Below, in pieces: positions 24,657-32,269 of a stretch of 38,937 bases of DNA. Position 1 is the first letter of the stretch, and each line of letters starts with the position of its first letter. The translations under genes and the position numbers were made by a program. Under the pieces are notes generated by a model. It was given only the letters and a program-made list of their open reading frames with translations, searched no databases and had not been told where the DNA came from. This DNA is from DASUXY01 sp036377675 (GTDB lineage Bacteria; Bacillota; Bacilli; Bacillales; Amphibacillaceae). Location: assembly GCA_036377675.1 (NCBI GenBank), contig DASUXY010000048.1, forward strand, positions 1 to 38,937. The letters run 5' to 3'.

Positions 24657-25640
24657 GTGAATCTATCTATATTAATGATGACCATAGCGATCGCTTTTTT
24701 AATTACCGTCCTCATATCACCTATTTTCATTCCTTTTTTAAGACGATTGAAATTTGGGCAAAGCATTCGCGAGGAAGGTCCCAAATCACATATGAAAAAG
24801 ACGGGAACACCGACGATGGGTGGAGTTATGATTATCGTGAGTATCATTATTTCGTCGCTTACGATGATTTATAAGTACAAAGGCTCAATCGGCTATGAAA
24901 TGGGGTTATTAATTTTTGTTTTAGTCGCATACGGACTAATTGGGTTTCTGGATGACTTTATAAAAGTAGTGATGAAACGCAATTTAGGACTGACGTCCAA
25001 ACAAAAATTAATTGGACAGTTACTCGTTGCCATTCTTTTTTATTTTATTTTGTATCAACGAGATTTCCCTAGCTATATTCACATTCCAGGAACGAATATT
25101 CAGTGGGATTTAGGTTGGGGTTATGCGTTTCTCGTTATTTTTATGCTTGTCGGTTCCTCCAATGCTGTAAATATTACGGACGGATTAGACGGTTTATTGG
25201 CAGGGACGGCCGCGATCGCTTTTGGTGCTTTTGGAATTTTAGCATGGTACGGCTTTCCGAATATTGAAGTGATGATTTTCTCGTTATCCGTCATCGGTGC
25301 TTTGCTAGGATTTCTCGTTTTTAATGCGCATCCTGCTAAAGTGTTTATGGGAGATACGGGCTCACTTGCTTTGGGCGGAGCAATCGCTGGCGTTGCGATT
25401 TTAACGAAAATGGAAATTTTATTAATCATTATTGGTGGCGTGTTTGTTATTGAAACGTTGTCAGTAATTATTCAAGTTATATCTTTTAAAACAACTGGAA
25501 AAAGAGTATTTAAAATGAGTCCTTTACACCATCATTATGAGCTTTTAGGATGGTCTGAATGGCGAGTGGTTACGACCTTTTGGTTAGTTGGACTTATTTT
25601 TGCTGCTCTTGGTATATATATTGAGGTGTGGTTAGGTTGA
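24657..25640 (+). CDS. mraY: Phospho-N-acetylmuramoyl-pentapeptide transferase MraY
   Basis: A 327-residue polytopic membrane enzyme making lipid I from UDP-MurNAc-pentapeptide and undecaprenyl phosphate. Conserved sites: KSHMKKTGTPTMGG (43-56), the Asp pair D99-D100 in GFLDDFIKV, NITDGLDGLLAG (172-183), FMGDTGSLALGG and the HHH segment PLHHHYELLGW. The frame is open further upstream, but GTG 24657 has an excellent SD (GAGGAGGAG) and gives the normal length. Its TGA overlaps the murD start. Confidence 0.97.
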   Translation: MNLSILMMTIAIAFLITVLISPIFIPFLRRLKFGQSIREEGPKSHMKKTGTPTMGGVMIIVSIIISSLTMIYKYKGSIGYEMGLLIFVLVAYGLIGFLDDFIKVVMKRNLGLTSKQKLIGQLLVAILFYFILYQRDFPSYIHIPGTNIQWDLGWGYAFLVIFMLVGSSNAVNITDGLDGLLAGTAAIAFGAFGILAWYGFPNIEVMIFSLSVIGALLGFLVFNAHPAKVFMGDTGSLALGGAIAGVAILTKMEILLIIIGGVFVIETLSVIIQVISFKTTGKRVFKMSPLHHHYELLGWSEWRVVTTFWLVGLIFAALGIYIEVWLG

Positions 25641-26986
25641 AAAAATTGCTAGATTTTTCTTATCAACATATACTCGTTTTTGGGTTGGCAAAAAGCGGTA
25701 CAGCAGCTGCTAAAGCTCTGTTAAAACACGGGCGAAATGTCCGTGTAAATGACCGAGACGCTAAAGAGAACGACCCAAACGTTCAAGAGTTAATTCGGAT
25801 GGGAGCAGAAGTGATTGTTGGTTCCCATCCTCTTTCTGTGTTAGATCATATTGAACTCGTTGTAAAAAATCCAGGCATACCGTATGATCATCCACTGATT
25901 AAAGAAGCTGAAAAAAGAGAACTTCCAATTATAACTGAAATCGAATTAGCTTATCATTTATCCGCTTGTCCAATGATCGGTATAACAGGATCAAATGGAA
26001 AAACGACGACAACGATGTTAATTACGGAAATGTTGGCGACGAGTAATCAACGTGTAAAAATCGCTGGTAATATAGGAACAGTAGCGACAGATGTTGCTCT
26101 GACGACTACACGAGATGAGCAAATGGTCGTTGAGCTGTCCTCTTTTCAGTTATTAGGCATTCGCGACTTTAGACCGAAAATTGCTGTTTTATTAAATATA
26201 TATGAGGCTCATTTGGATTATCATCAAACCTTTCTTAATTATCAACAAGCAAAAAGCAATCTATTTAAAAACCAAACAAGTGATGATTATTTAATCTATA
26301 ATGCTGATCAACTACTTGTTTCTTCGATTGTAGAAAAGGCTATTTCAAAAAAAATCCCTTTTTCTATACGCCAGCGCGAAATAGATGGGACTTGGGTTAC
26401 AGAAGATGCTATCTATTTTAAAGATGAAAAAATAATCAATCGTCAAGACATTGCATTAGTCGGAAATCATAACTTAGAAAATATAGTAGCCGCCATTACA
26501 GTTGCGAAATTAAGTGGTGCTACGAATGAAGCCATCCGAAAAGTGTTACAAACATTTTCTGGTGTTAAACATCGTTTGCAATTTGTCGATACGATAAACA
26601 ATCGTCTCTTTTACAATGACTCTAAAGCTACAAATGTGTTAGCAACAGAAAAGGCTCTTGCTTCTTTTAAACAGCCAACTATTTTGTTAGCTGGGGGACT
26701 AGATCGGGGAAATAGTTTTGCAAATTTAATTCCTTTTCTCAATCATGTGAAAGCGATGGTCGTTTTCGGTGAAACAGCTAAAAAATTGGAAGAGACTGCG
26801 ATTCAAGCTGGTATTGCAACGGTTGAATATGCTAAAGACGTGGAAGATGCCGTGTATATAGCTTATAACCTTTCGAAAGAAGATGATGTGATTTTACTAT
26901 CACCAGCGTGTGCAAGTTGGGATCAATATAACACTTTTGAAGAAAGAGGGAACATGTTTATTCAAGCCGTGCATACACTAAAGTAG
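25637..26986 (+). CDS. murD: UDP-MurNAc-L-Ala:D-glutamate ligase MurD
   Basis: A 449-residue Mur ligase adding D-glutamate. N-terminal Rossmann-like segment ILVFGLAKSGTAAAKALL, ATP loop GITGSNGKTTTTMLI (about 118-132), VELSSFQLLGI, LNIYEAHLDYH, FYNDSKATNVLATEKAL and the C-terminal LLSPACASWDQYNTFEERG. TTG 25637 is chosen: SD GAGGTG (25623-25628) is 8 bases ahead, whereas the in-frame GTG 25628 lies within that SD. The TTG overlaps the mraY stop (TTGA), so the genes are coupled. Confidence 0.96.
   Translation: MKKLLDFSYQHILVFGLAKSGTAAAKALLKHGRNVRVNDRDAKENDPNVQELIRMGAEVIVGSHPLSVLDHIELVVKNPGIPYDHPLIKEAEKRELPIITEIELAYHLSACPMIGITGSNGKTTTTMLITEMLATSNQRVKIAGNIGTVATDVALTTTRDEQMVVELSSFQLLGIRDFRPKIAVLLNIYEAHLDYHQTFLNYQQAKSNLFKNQTSDDYLIYNADQLLVSSIVEKAISKKIPFSIRQREIDGTWVTEDAIYFKDEKIINRQDIALVGNHNLENIVAAITVAKLSGATNEAIRKVLQTFSGVKHRLQFVDTINNRLFYNDSKATNVLATEKALASFKQPTILLAGGLDRGNSFANLIPFLNHVKAMVVFGETAKKLEETAIQAGIATVEYAKDVEDAVYIAYNLSKEDDVILLSPACASWDQYNTFEERGNMFIQAVHTLK
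26952..26979 (+). promoter_or_regulatory. Candidate sigma-E promoter for spoVE, inside the end of murD
   Basis: The -10 CATACACT (26972-26979) matches the sigma-E consensus CATACAHT exactly. ACATGTT (26952-26958) fits the -35 at 5 of 7 positions with a 13-nt spacer. Transcription would begin near 26986, just at the first arm of the leader hairpin. B. subtilis spoVE is also read from sigma-E promoters in this gap. Confidence 0.55.
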
Positions 26987-27079
26987 TAGGGGCTTGGACA
27001 TGTTAATCATCCGATTAATATATAAATCTCTTTCGACCAAAAAATAAATGCCCCTAAATGAATGACCGGTAAAGGGGTG
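26987..27079 (+). promoter_or_regulatory. spoVE leader with mutually exclusive hairpins around the SD
   Basis: TAGGGGC (26987-26993) can pair with GCCCCTA (27050-27056). The same CCCCT (27051-27055) can pair with AGGGG (27073-27077), which is the spoVE SD. The two pairings exclude each other, the layout of a translational switch. An inner TTAAT/ATTAA hairpin (about 27003-27018) strengthens the first. This is seen in sequence only. Confidence 0.5.
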
Positions 27080-27086
27080 TTTTTTA

Positions 27087-28196
27087 TTGCGTAAAGTTTC
27101 ACGTTCCCATGAAAAACCTGACTATATGTTATTGATTGTCATTTTCATATTGCTCATTGTAGGGACGGTTATGGTATACAGCTCTTCTCATATTTGGGCC
27201 GACTATAAATATGGAGATTCGCTCTTCTTTGTCAAACGGCAACTACTGTTTGCTAGTGTAGGAATCGTTGCGATGATTGTTATTATGTCTATTCCATATG
27301 TAGTGTGGGGTAAATATGCTAAATGGTTATTGATCGGTTGTTTCCTTTTATTATTGCTCGTTTTAATTCCAGGAATCGGTATCGTTCGTGGTGGAGCCCG
27401 AAGTTGGATTGGCGTTGGTGCATTTAGTATTCAACCATCTGAATTTATGAAGCTTGGCTTAATTATTTACTTGTCCGTATTACTAGCGACAGAACAAAAG
27501 TATATTACCTCTTTTAGAAAAGGATTTGGTCCATGTCTATTATTAATTTTTACAGCTTTTGGATTAATTATGTTACAGCCTGACCTCGGAACAGGTGTCG
27601 TACTCGTGCTGACGTGCATGTTAATGATTTTTGTAGCAGGAGCGAGGTTAATACATTTTTTTGGTCTTGCTGGATTAGGTGTTGGCGGATTAACTTTTCT
27701 TATTTTATCCGCTCCTTATCGAATTAGTCGAGTGACTTCCTTCTTAAATCCTTGGGAAGATCCACTTGGAGATGGCTTTCAAATTATTCAGTCATTGTAT
27801 GCAATCGGCCCTGGTGGGTTAATGGGAATGGGTCTTGGAAAAAGCTTACAAAAATATTTTTATTTACCTGAGCCACAAACTGATTTTATTTTCGCTATTT
27901 TAGCGGAGGAGTTAGGTTTTATTGGAGGAACGGTTGTCATCGGTTTATTTTTCTTGTTATTTTGGCGAGGCATAAAAATCTCCCTTGAAGCTCCAGATTT
28001 ATTTGGGCGATTTTTAGCGTTAGGTATTGTATCTATGTTGACGATTCAAGTGATGATAAATATTAGTGTTGTCATTGGGTTAATACCGGTAACAGGAATT
28101 ACGCTGCCTTTTTTAAGTTACGGTGGATCGAGCTTAACGTTAACTTTATGCTCAGTAGGGGTATTATTAAACATTAGTAAATATACAAAAGTATAA
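27087..28196 (+). CDS. spoVE: Stage V sporulation protein E, SEDS glycosyltransferase
   Basis: A 369-residue polytopic SEDS-family protein; SEDS proteins polymerise lipid II together with a class B PBP, here presumably SpoVD, to build spore cortex. Family blocks: VMVYSSSHIWA (about 29-39), GGARSWIGVGAFSIQPSEFMK, LMLQPDLGTGVVL, YLPEPQTDFIFAILAEELGF and TGITLPFLSYGGSSL near the end. TTG start with SD AAAGGGGTG, 7 bases upstream. No murG or murB follows, unlike B. subtilis. Whether it also serves as a vegetative FtsW is not excluded, but sequence, sigma-E-like promoter and position all favour SpoVE. Confidence 0.93.
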   Translation: MRKVSRSHEKPDYMLLIVIFILLIVGTVMVYSSSHIWADYKYGDSLFFVKRQLLFASVGIVAMIVIMSIPYVVWGKYAKWLLIGCFLLLLLVLIPGIGIVRGGARSWIGVGAFSIQPSEFMKLGLIIYLSVLLATEQKYITSFRKGFGPCLLLIFTAFGLIMLQPDLGTGVVLVLTCMLMIFVAGARLIHFFGLAGLGVGGLTFLILSAPYRISRVTSFLNPWEDPLGDGFQIIQSLYAIGPGGLMGMGLGKSLQKYFYLPEPQTDFIFAILAEELGFIGGTVVIGLFFLLFWRGIKISLEAPDLFGRFLALGIVSMLTIQVMINISVVIGLIPVTGITLPFLSYGGSSLTLTLCSVGVLLNISKYTKV

Positions 28197-28295
28197 ATCT
28201 TAGATGAATGATTTTTCATTTGGTAAATTTTCTATGTTTACTTCCATAAAAAAGTAGGTAAACTAGTAATTGTATATCTGTTTAGGTTAGGGTTA

Positions 28296-28304
28296 TGTTA
28301 TAAT
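28296..28304 (+). promoter_or_regulatory. Extended -10 promoter ahead of divIB
   Basis: TGtTATAAT (28296-28304) is an extended -10; no good -35 is visible. It would give divIB a vegetative start after the sporulation gene spoVE. Confidence 0.45.
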
Positions 28305-28377
28305 TCAAGTAATGGTAATAAACGGCATCTTCTCGAACGTCGTTTATGCTGTAAATCTATTACAAAGGAAGAAAGAA

Positions 28378-29160
28378 ATGAGTAAAAAAAATGTTGTTTC
28401 AATAGAGGATCGTCTCCCAGGATTGAAACAAGAGCGTAAAAAAAAGAAAAATCGCCGGATCATCTTTTACCTTTCAATTTTTTTCTTCTTACTATCGATT
28501 ATCGTTTATTTACAATCACCGCTGAGTTACATAAAAACAATCTCCATAACAGGAAATAACATCCTTTCAGATGAAGAGATTCTAAAGCAAACAAGATTAA
28601 CGAACAAAACGAATATATGGACAATGAATAAGGGTGAAGTTATTGGTCGCCTAAAAAAAGATTCTTTTGTTAAGGACGCAAAATTGAAGAGGAAATTTCC
28701 TCAAAGTGTCGAAATACATATTAATGAATACGAACTTGTAGGCTATATCGAAAAAGCTAATTCATACTTTCCTATTGTGGAGAATGGAAATATATTAACC
28801 GACCGTAAGCAAAACAGTGTGAAGGGAAATGCTCCATTACTCGTAAATTTTAAGGAAGATGACCATTTTGAAAGTATGGTTCATGAATTAGCACAGTTAC
28901 AACCAACGCTTTTGGACGCGATATCTGAAGTTCATTGGAATCCTGATGACAAGCATCGAGATAATAAAATTCTATTATATATGAAAGATGGATATGTCGT
29001 TTCCACTGCGATTCGTGATTTTGCGAAGAAAATGGTTGTTTATCCTTCGATTGTTTCCCAGCTGGAATCTGACGAGAAAGGAATCGTCCATATCGGTGTC
29101 GGTGCTTATTTTGAATCTTTTGAGACAGATCAAGCTGAAAGCGATGAACCTGAGAGGTAA
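28378..29160 (+). CDS. divIB: Cell division protein DivIB (FtsQ family)
   Basis: A 260-residue bitopic membrane protein of the divisome. Basic cytoplasmic N-terminus (1-27), membrane segment (about 28-45), POTRA domain (about 50-118, beginning YIKTISITGNNILSDEEIL) and a beta domain with FPQSVEIHINEYELVGYIE and IAEKANSYFPIVENG-like elements. It stabilises FtsL-DivIC and contacts PBP2B. ATG 28378 is taken because SD AAAGGAAG lies just upstream and the length then matches DivIB; the longer frame begins inside the promoter region. In B. subtilis murG and murB separate spoVE from divIB; here they do not. Confidence 0.92.
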   Translation: MSKKNVVSIEDRLPGLKQERKKKKNRRIIFYLSIFFFLLSIIVYLQSPLSYIKTISITGNNILSDEEILKQTRLTNKTNIWTMNKGEVIGRLKKDSFVKDAKLKRKFPQSVEIHINEYELVGYIEKANSYFPIVENGNILTDRKQNSVKGNAPLLVNFKEDDHFESMVHELAQLQPTLLDAISEVHWNPDDKHRDNKILLYMKDGYVVSTAIRDFAKKMVVYPSIVSQLESDEKGIVHIGVGAYFESFETDQAESDEPER

Positions 29161-29193
29161 CTGAAGAAATTTAATACAATTGAAACATTTTGT

Positions 29194-29220
29194 TTTCCTT
29201 TTTTAAAGGAAATTTCGTTT
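29194..29220 (+). terminator. Terminator-like hairpin after divIB
   Basis: TTTCCTTT (29194-29201) pairs with AAAGGAAA (29205-29212), loop TTT, followed by TTTCGTTT. It is AT-rich and short; it may be a partial terminator. The right arm also resembles a sigma-H -35 (AAAGGAAAT). Confidence 0.5.
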
Positions 29221-29266
29221 AAAGTATGAGATAATGAATAGAATCGATAATCAATACTAGTTACAA

Positions 29267-29314
29267 TTGATAGATGTTACTACTTATCTATTCTTCCATA
29301 GAGGCAGAATAGAT
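29267..29314 (+). promoter_or_regulatory. ftsAZ promoter candidate with overlapping inverted repeat
   Basis: TTGATA (29267-29272), 16-nt spacer, TATTCT (29289-29294) is a fair sigma-A promoter. The -10 lies in the left arm of a perfect 9-bp inverted repeat, ATCTATTCT (29286-29294) with AGAATAGAT (29306-29314), which could be an operator or the first hairpin of the mRNA. A further small hairpin, AGATC-TTCT-GATCT, lies directly before the ftsA SD. Confidence 0.4.
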
Positions 29315-29395
29315 GGGTACGATTACAAATGAAAGATAAATAAATGAATAAAGTAATGTTGTTTTTGAGATCTTCTGATCTGGAGGTGTCTTGCT

Positions 29396-30679
29396 TTGGA
29401 CAATAGTGAAATACTCGTAAGTCTTGATATAGGTACATCTTATATTAAAGTTATTATCGGAGAAGTATTAAATGATTCATTGAACATTATTGGTGTTGGA
29501 ACAGCTAAATCAACAGGGATGAAAAAAGGTGCTATTGTTGACATTGATCAAACCGTACATTCTATTAGAAATGCTGTTGAACAGGCTGAACATATGGTAG
29601 GCATGCAAATTCATAGTGTTGTTGTCGGTATCAACGGTAGCCACATACAGTTACAGCCATGTCATGGAGTTGTAGCCGTTCAAAGTGAAAATCGGGAAAT
29701 TAATGATGAAGATGTAGCCCGGGTGATCGATGGGGCACAAGTCATTTCTATACCACCAGAGCGCGAAATTATCGATGTCATTCCAAAACAATTTATTGTA
29801 GATGGATTGGATGATATTAGTGATCCAAGAGGTATGATTGGCGTACGACTGGAAATGGAAGGAACGATTATCACTTGTTCTAAAACAGTATTACATAACA
29901 TCTTGAAATGTGTTGAACGTGCTGACTTACAAGTAGCTGACATCTGTTTACAGCCACTTGCAGCAGGTTCAATTGCTTTGTCAAAAGATGAACGAAATTT
30001 AGGTGTCGCACTCATTGATGTAGGTGGAGGATGTACGACAGTGTCTGTTTTTGACAACGATCATTTAGCAGCTACGAGCGTAATTCCATTGGGCGGAGAC
30101 AACATAACTAAAGATTTATCCATCGGCCTACGAACGACGACAGCAGAAGCAGAACAGATAAAAGTAAGTCATGGTCATGCCTTTTATGATGAAGCGAACG
30201 AAAATGAAACATTTGAAGCGACAATCATTGGTAGTAATACATCCCAAACATATAATCAATTGCAAATTTCTGATATCATTGAAGCGAGACTAGAAGAAAT
30301 CTATGCTTTTGCTGAAAAAGAAATTAGAAGAATGGGCTTTTACGATCTACCAGGTGGTTATGTGTTAACAGGTGGTACGATGAAAATGCCCGGTGTTTTG
30401 GAACTGGCTCAAGATTTGTTTCAAGCGAATGTACGCATTGCGATTCCTGACTACATAGGAGTTAGAGAACCGCAATTTACTGCTGGAGTAGGGATCTTGC
30501 AATTTGCCTATCACAATGCAAAAATTCAAGGAAAAGAATTTTATCCGTCAGTTCAAATGGATGCGCCTCATGAAGAAAAACCGAGTCGAAAAACACATCA
30601 ATCACAATCGGCTGAACCGAAAAAACAGAAGAAAAAAGAATCAGGATTTTCCAATTTCTTTAAGTTCTTTTTTGATTAA
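29396..30679 (+). CDS. ftsA: Cell division protein FtsA
   Basis: A 427-residue actin-fold protein that tethers FtsZ filaments to the membrane. Phosphate-1 loop LDIGTSYIKVIIGE (about 10-23), phosphate-2 loop ALIDVGGGCTTVSVF, adenosine motif YVLTGGTMKMPGV, and a C-terminal basic linker ending in an amphipathic helix (GFSNFFKFFFD) that serves as membrane anchor. TTG start with SD GGAGGTG 7 bases upstream; no ATG is available. ylxW, ylxX and sbp, which lie upstream in B. subtilis, are absent. Since sepF is also missing from its usual place, FtsA may be the main FtsZ anchor (inference). Confidence 0.96.
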   Translation: MDNSEILVSLDIGTSYIKVIIGEVLNDSLNIIGVGTAKSTGMKKGAIVDIDQTVHSIRNAVEQAEHMVGMQIHSVVVGINGSHIQLQPCHGVVAVQSENREINDEDVARVIDGAQVISIPPEREIIDVIPKQFIVDGLDDISDPRGMIGVRLEMEGTIITCSKTVLHNILKCVERADLQVADICLQPLAAGSIALSKDERNLGVALIDVGGGCTTVSVFDNDHLAATSVIPLGGDNITKDLSIGLRTTTAEAEQIKVSHGHAFYDEANENETFEATIIGSNTSQTYNQLQISDIIEARLEEIYAFAEKEIRRMGFYDLPGGYVLTGGTMKMPGVLELAQDLFQANVRIAIPDYIGVREPQFTAGVGILQFAYHNAKIQGKEFYPSVQMDAPHEEKPSRKTHQSQSAEPKKQKKKESGFSNFFKFFFD

Positions 30680-30756
30680 TAAGGAATGCAATCAATCGCT
30701 TGTAACATCATTTTAATTGCTGTTTTATGATTTTGCTTATTGGGAGGAACGAATAT

Positions 30757-31881
30757 ATGTTAGAGTTTGATATGACGATGGATCATCTAGCTACAATTAA
30801 AGTAATAGGTGTAGGTGGCGGAGGAAATAACGCTGTCAATCGCATGATTGAACACGGGGTTGAAGGTGTTGAATTTATCGCTGTTAATACGGATGCACAA
30901 GCTTTAGAGTTATCGAAGGCAGAATTGAAACTACAAATTGGTGAAAAGCTGACACGTGGACTAGGTGCAGGTGCCAATCCTGAAGTCGGGAAAAAAGCTG
31001 CTGAAGAAAGTAAAGAGCAAATCGAAGAATCGCTAGAAGGCGCAGATATGGTTTTTGTCACCGCTGGTATGGGTGGTGGAACGGGAACAGGTGCAGCTCC
31101 TACAATCGCACAAATTGCTAAAGAGCAAGGAGCGTTGACGGTAGGCGTCGTTACGCGACCTTTTAGCTTTGAAGGAAGAAGAAGATCGAACCAAGCTGTT
31201 TCAGGAATTAAATCTTTAAAAGATAGTGTCGATACGTTAATCGTTATCCCGAATGATCGTCTACTAGAAATTGTGGACAAAAATACGCCGATGTTAGAAG
31301 CGTTTCGCGAAGCGGATAATGTGCTCCGACAAGGCGTCCAAGGGATTTCTGACTTGATTGCTAAACCGGGACTTATCAACGTTGATTTTGCTGACGTGAA
31401 GACGATTATGTTTGATAAAGGTTCTGCATTAATGGGAATTGGTGTCGCCACAGGAGAAAATAGAGCAACTGAGGCTGCCAAAAAAGCGATCTCCTCTCCA
31501 TTGTTGGAAACCTCCATTGACGGTGCACACGGTATTTTAATGAACATTACGGGTGGTACGAATTTAAGTTTGTTTGAAGTCCAAGAAGCAGCTGATCTTG
31601 TTACGAGCGCAGCAGATGAAGAAGTAAATGTCATTTTTGGATCTGTCATCAATGAGAATTTAAAAGATGAAATTGTTGTTACAGTGATTGCGACAGGTTT
31701 TGATGAAGCGAAGCAAGCAAATGAACAGCCTAAACAAAGGCACTACATGAAGCGTCAACAGGCGGCGACCCAAGAAAGAGAAGATGGAGTTGAGGAGCCT
31801 ATGTTATCTCATCGTCCACAGGAAGATGAAGATACTTTAGATATACCTGCTTTCTTAAGAAATCGCAATCGGAATCGTTAA
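30757..31881 (+). CDS. ftsZ: Cell division protein FtsZ
   Basis: A 374-residue tubulin-like GTPase forming the Z-ring. The GTP-binding tubulin signature GGGTGTG is at 106-112; VGGGGNNAVNRM is at the N-terminus; the T7-loop region is NVDFADVKTIM. The variable linker (about 318-355) is followed by the conserved tail LDIPAFLRNRNRNR, which binds FtsA and other partners. ATG 30757 follows SD GGGAGGA 6-7 bases upstream; the frame is open 30 bases further but without an SD. It forms an operon with ftsA and ends at a strong terminator. bpr, next in B. subtilis, is absent. Confidence 0.98.
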   Translation: MLEFDMTMDHLATIKVIGVGGGGNNAVNRMIEHGVEGVEFIAVNTDAQALELSKAELKLQIGEKLTRGLGAGANPEVGKKAAEESKEQIEESLEGADMVFVTAGMGGGTGTGAAPTIAQIAKEQGALTVGVVTRPFSFEGRRRSNQAVSGIKSLKDSVDTLIVIPNDRLLEIVDKNTPMLEAFREADNVLRQGVQGISDLIAKPGLINVDFADVKTIMFDKGSALMGIGVATGENRATEAAKKAISSPLLETSIDGAHGILMNITGGTNLSLFEVQEAADLVTSAADEEVNVIFGSVINENLKDEIVVTVIATGFDEAKQANEQPKQRHYMKRQQAATQEREDGVEEPMLSHRPQEDEDTLDIPAFLRNRNRNR

Positions 31882-31904
31882 TTAAAATCATATAGAACCG
31901 ATTA

Positions 31905-31940
31905 AAACAAACGAGAGGTAAACTCATCGTTTGTTTTTTT
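31905..31940 (+). terminator. Rho-independent terminator after ftsZ
   Basis: AAACAAACGA (31905-31914) pairs with TCGTTTGTTT (31927-31936), with a GAG/CTC pairing inside, followed by more T. Confidence 0.92.
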
Positions 31941-32042
31941 ATGGTCTTTTTTAAATAACGGTAAAATGTGGAGAACGTTTCGTAGCTTTGCTTCAATTCC
32001 TAGCTGTTTTTTTTCGTTCATTCTAAATAAGGTTACAGGAAG

Positions 32043-32129
32043 TCCGACAAACTTTTCGATAACTAGTTTAAATTAGTACGATTACGCATACAAGATGTGA
32101 CAGACTTTGCTGAGCTAGTAAGTTATACT
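32043..32129 (+). promoter_or_regulatory. Candidate Spo0A-activated spoIIG promoter
   Basis: The -10 TATACT (32124-32129) and GTGACA (32097-32102) are 21 bp apart (22 if TGTGAC is used), an unusually long spacing that is also the hallmark of the B. subtilis spoIIG promoter. Two sequences one mismatch from the reverse 0A box TTCGACA lie upstream: TCCGACA (32043-32049) and TTCGATA (32055-32061), about 75-93 bases before the expected start. The rest of 31941-32269 holds no gene; a repeated TTCGCCRACA (32176 and 32206) lies in the leader. Confidence 0.5.
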
Positions 32130-32269
32130 CTCTGTAAGTTTAAATATGAAGGTGAATTTTAATTGTAATTTACAGTTCGCCGACAATTTCCATCGTGTGC
32201 TGTCATTCGCCAACATGTTTACAAATGAAATTGTGAAAGTGATGGATGTATTTGGAAAGGAAGATCATT

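Noticed and set aside
28312..28377. Longer N-terminus for DivIB
   Set aside because: It begins directly after a promoter -10 and lacks an SD; ATG 28378 has AAAGGAAG and matches the family length.
30783..31652. 289-codon open frame on the minus strand opposite ftsZ
   Set aside because: It is fully antisense to the highly conserved ftsZ, has no SD or family resemblance, and its Ser/Pro/Ala-rich composition is typical of a reverse reading of a real gene.
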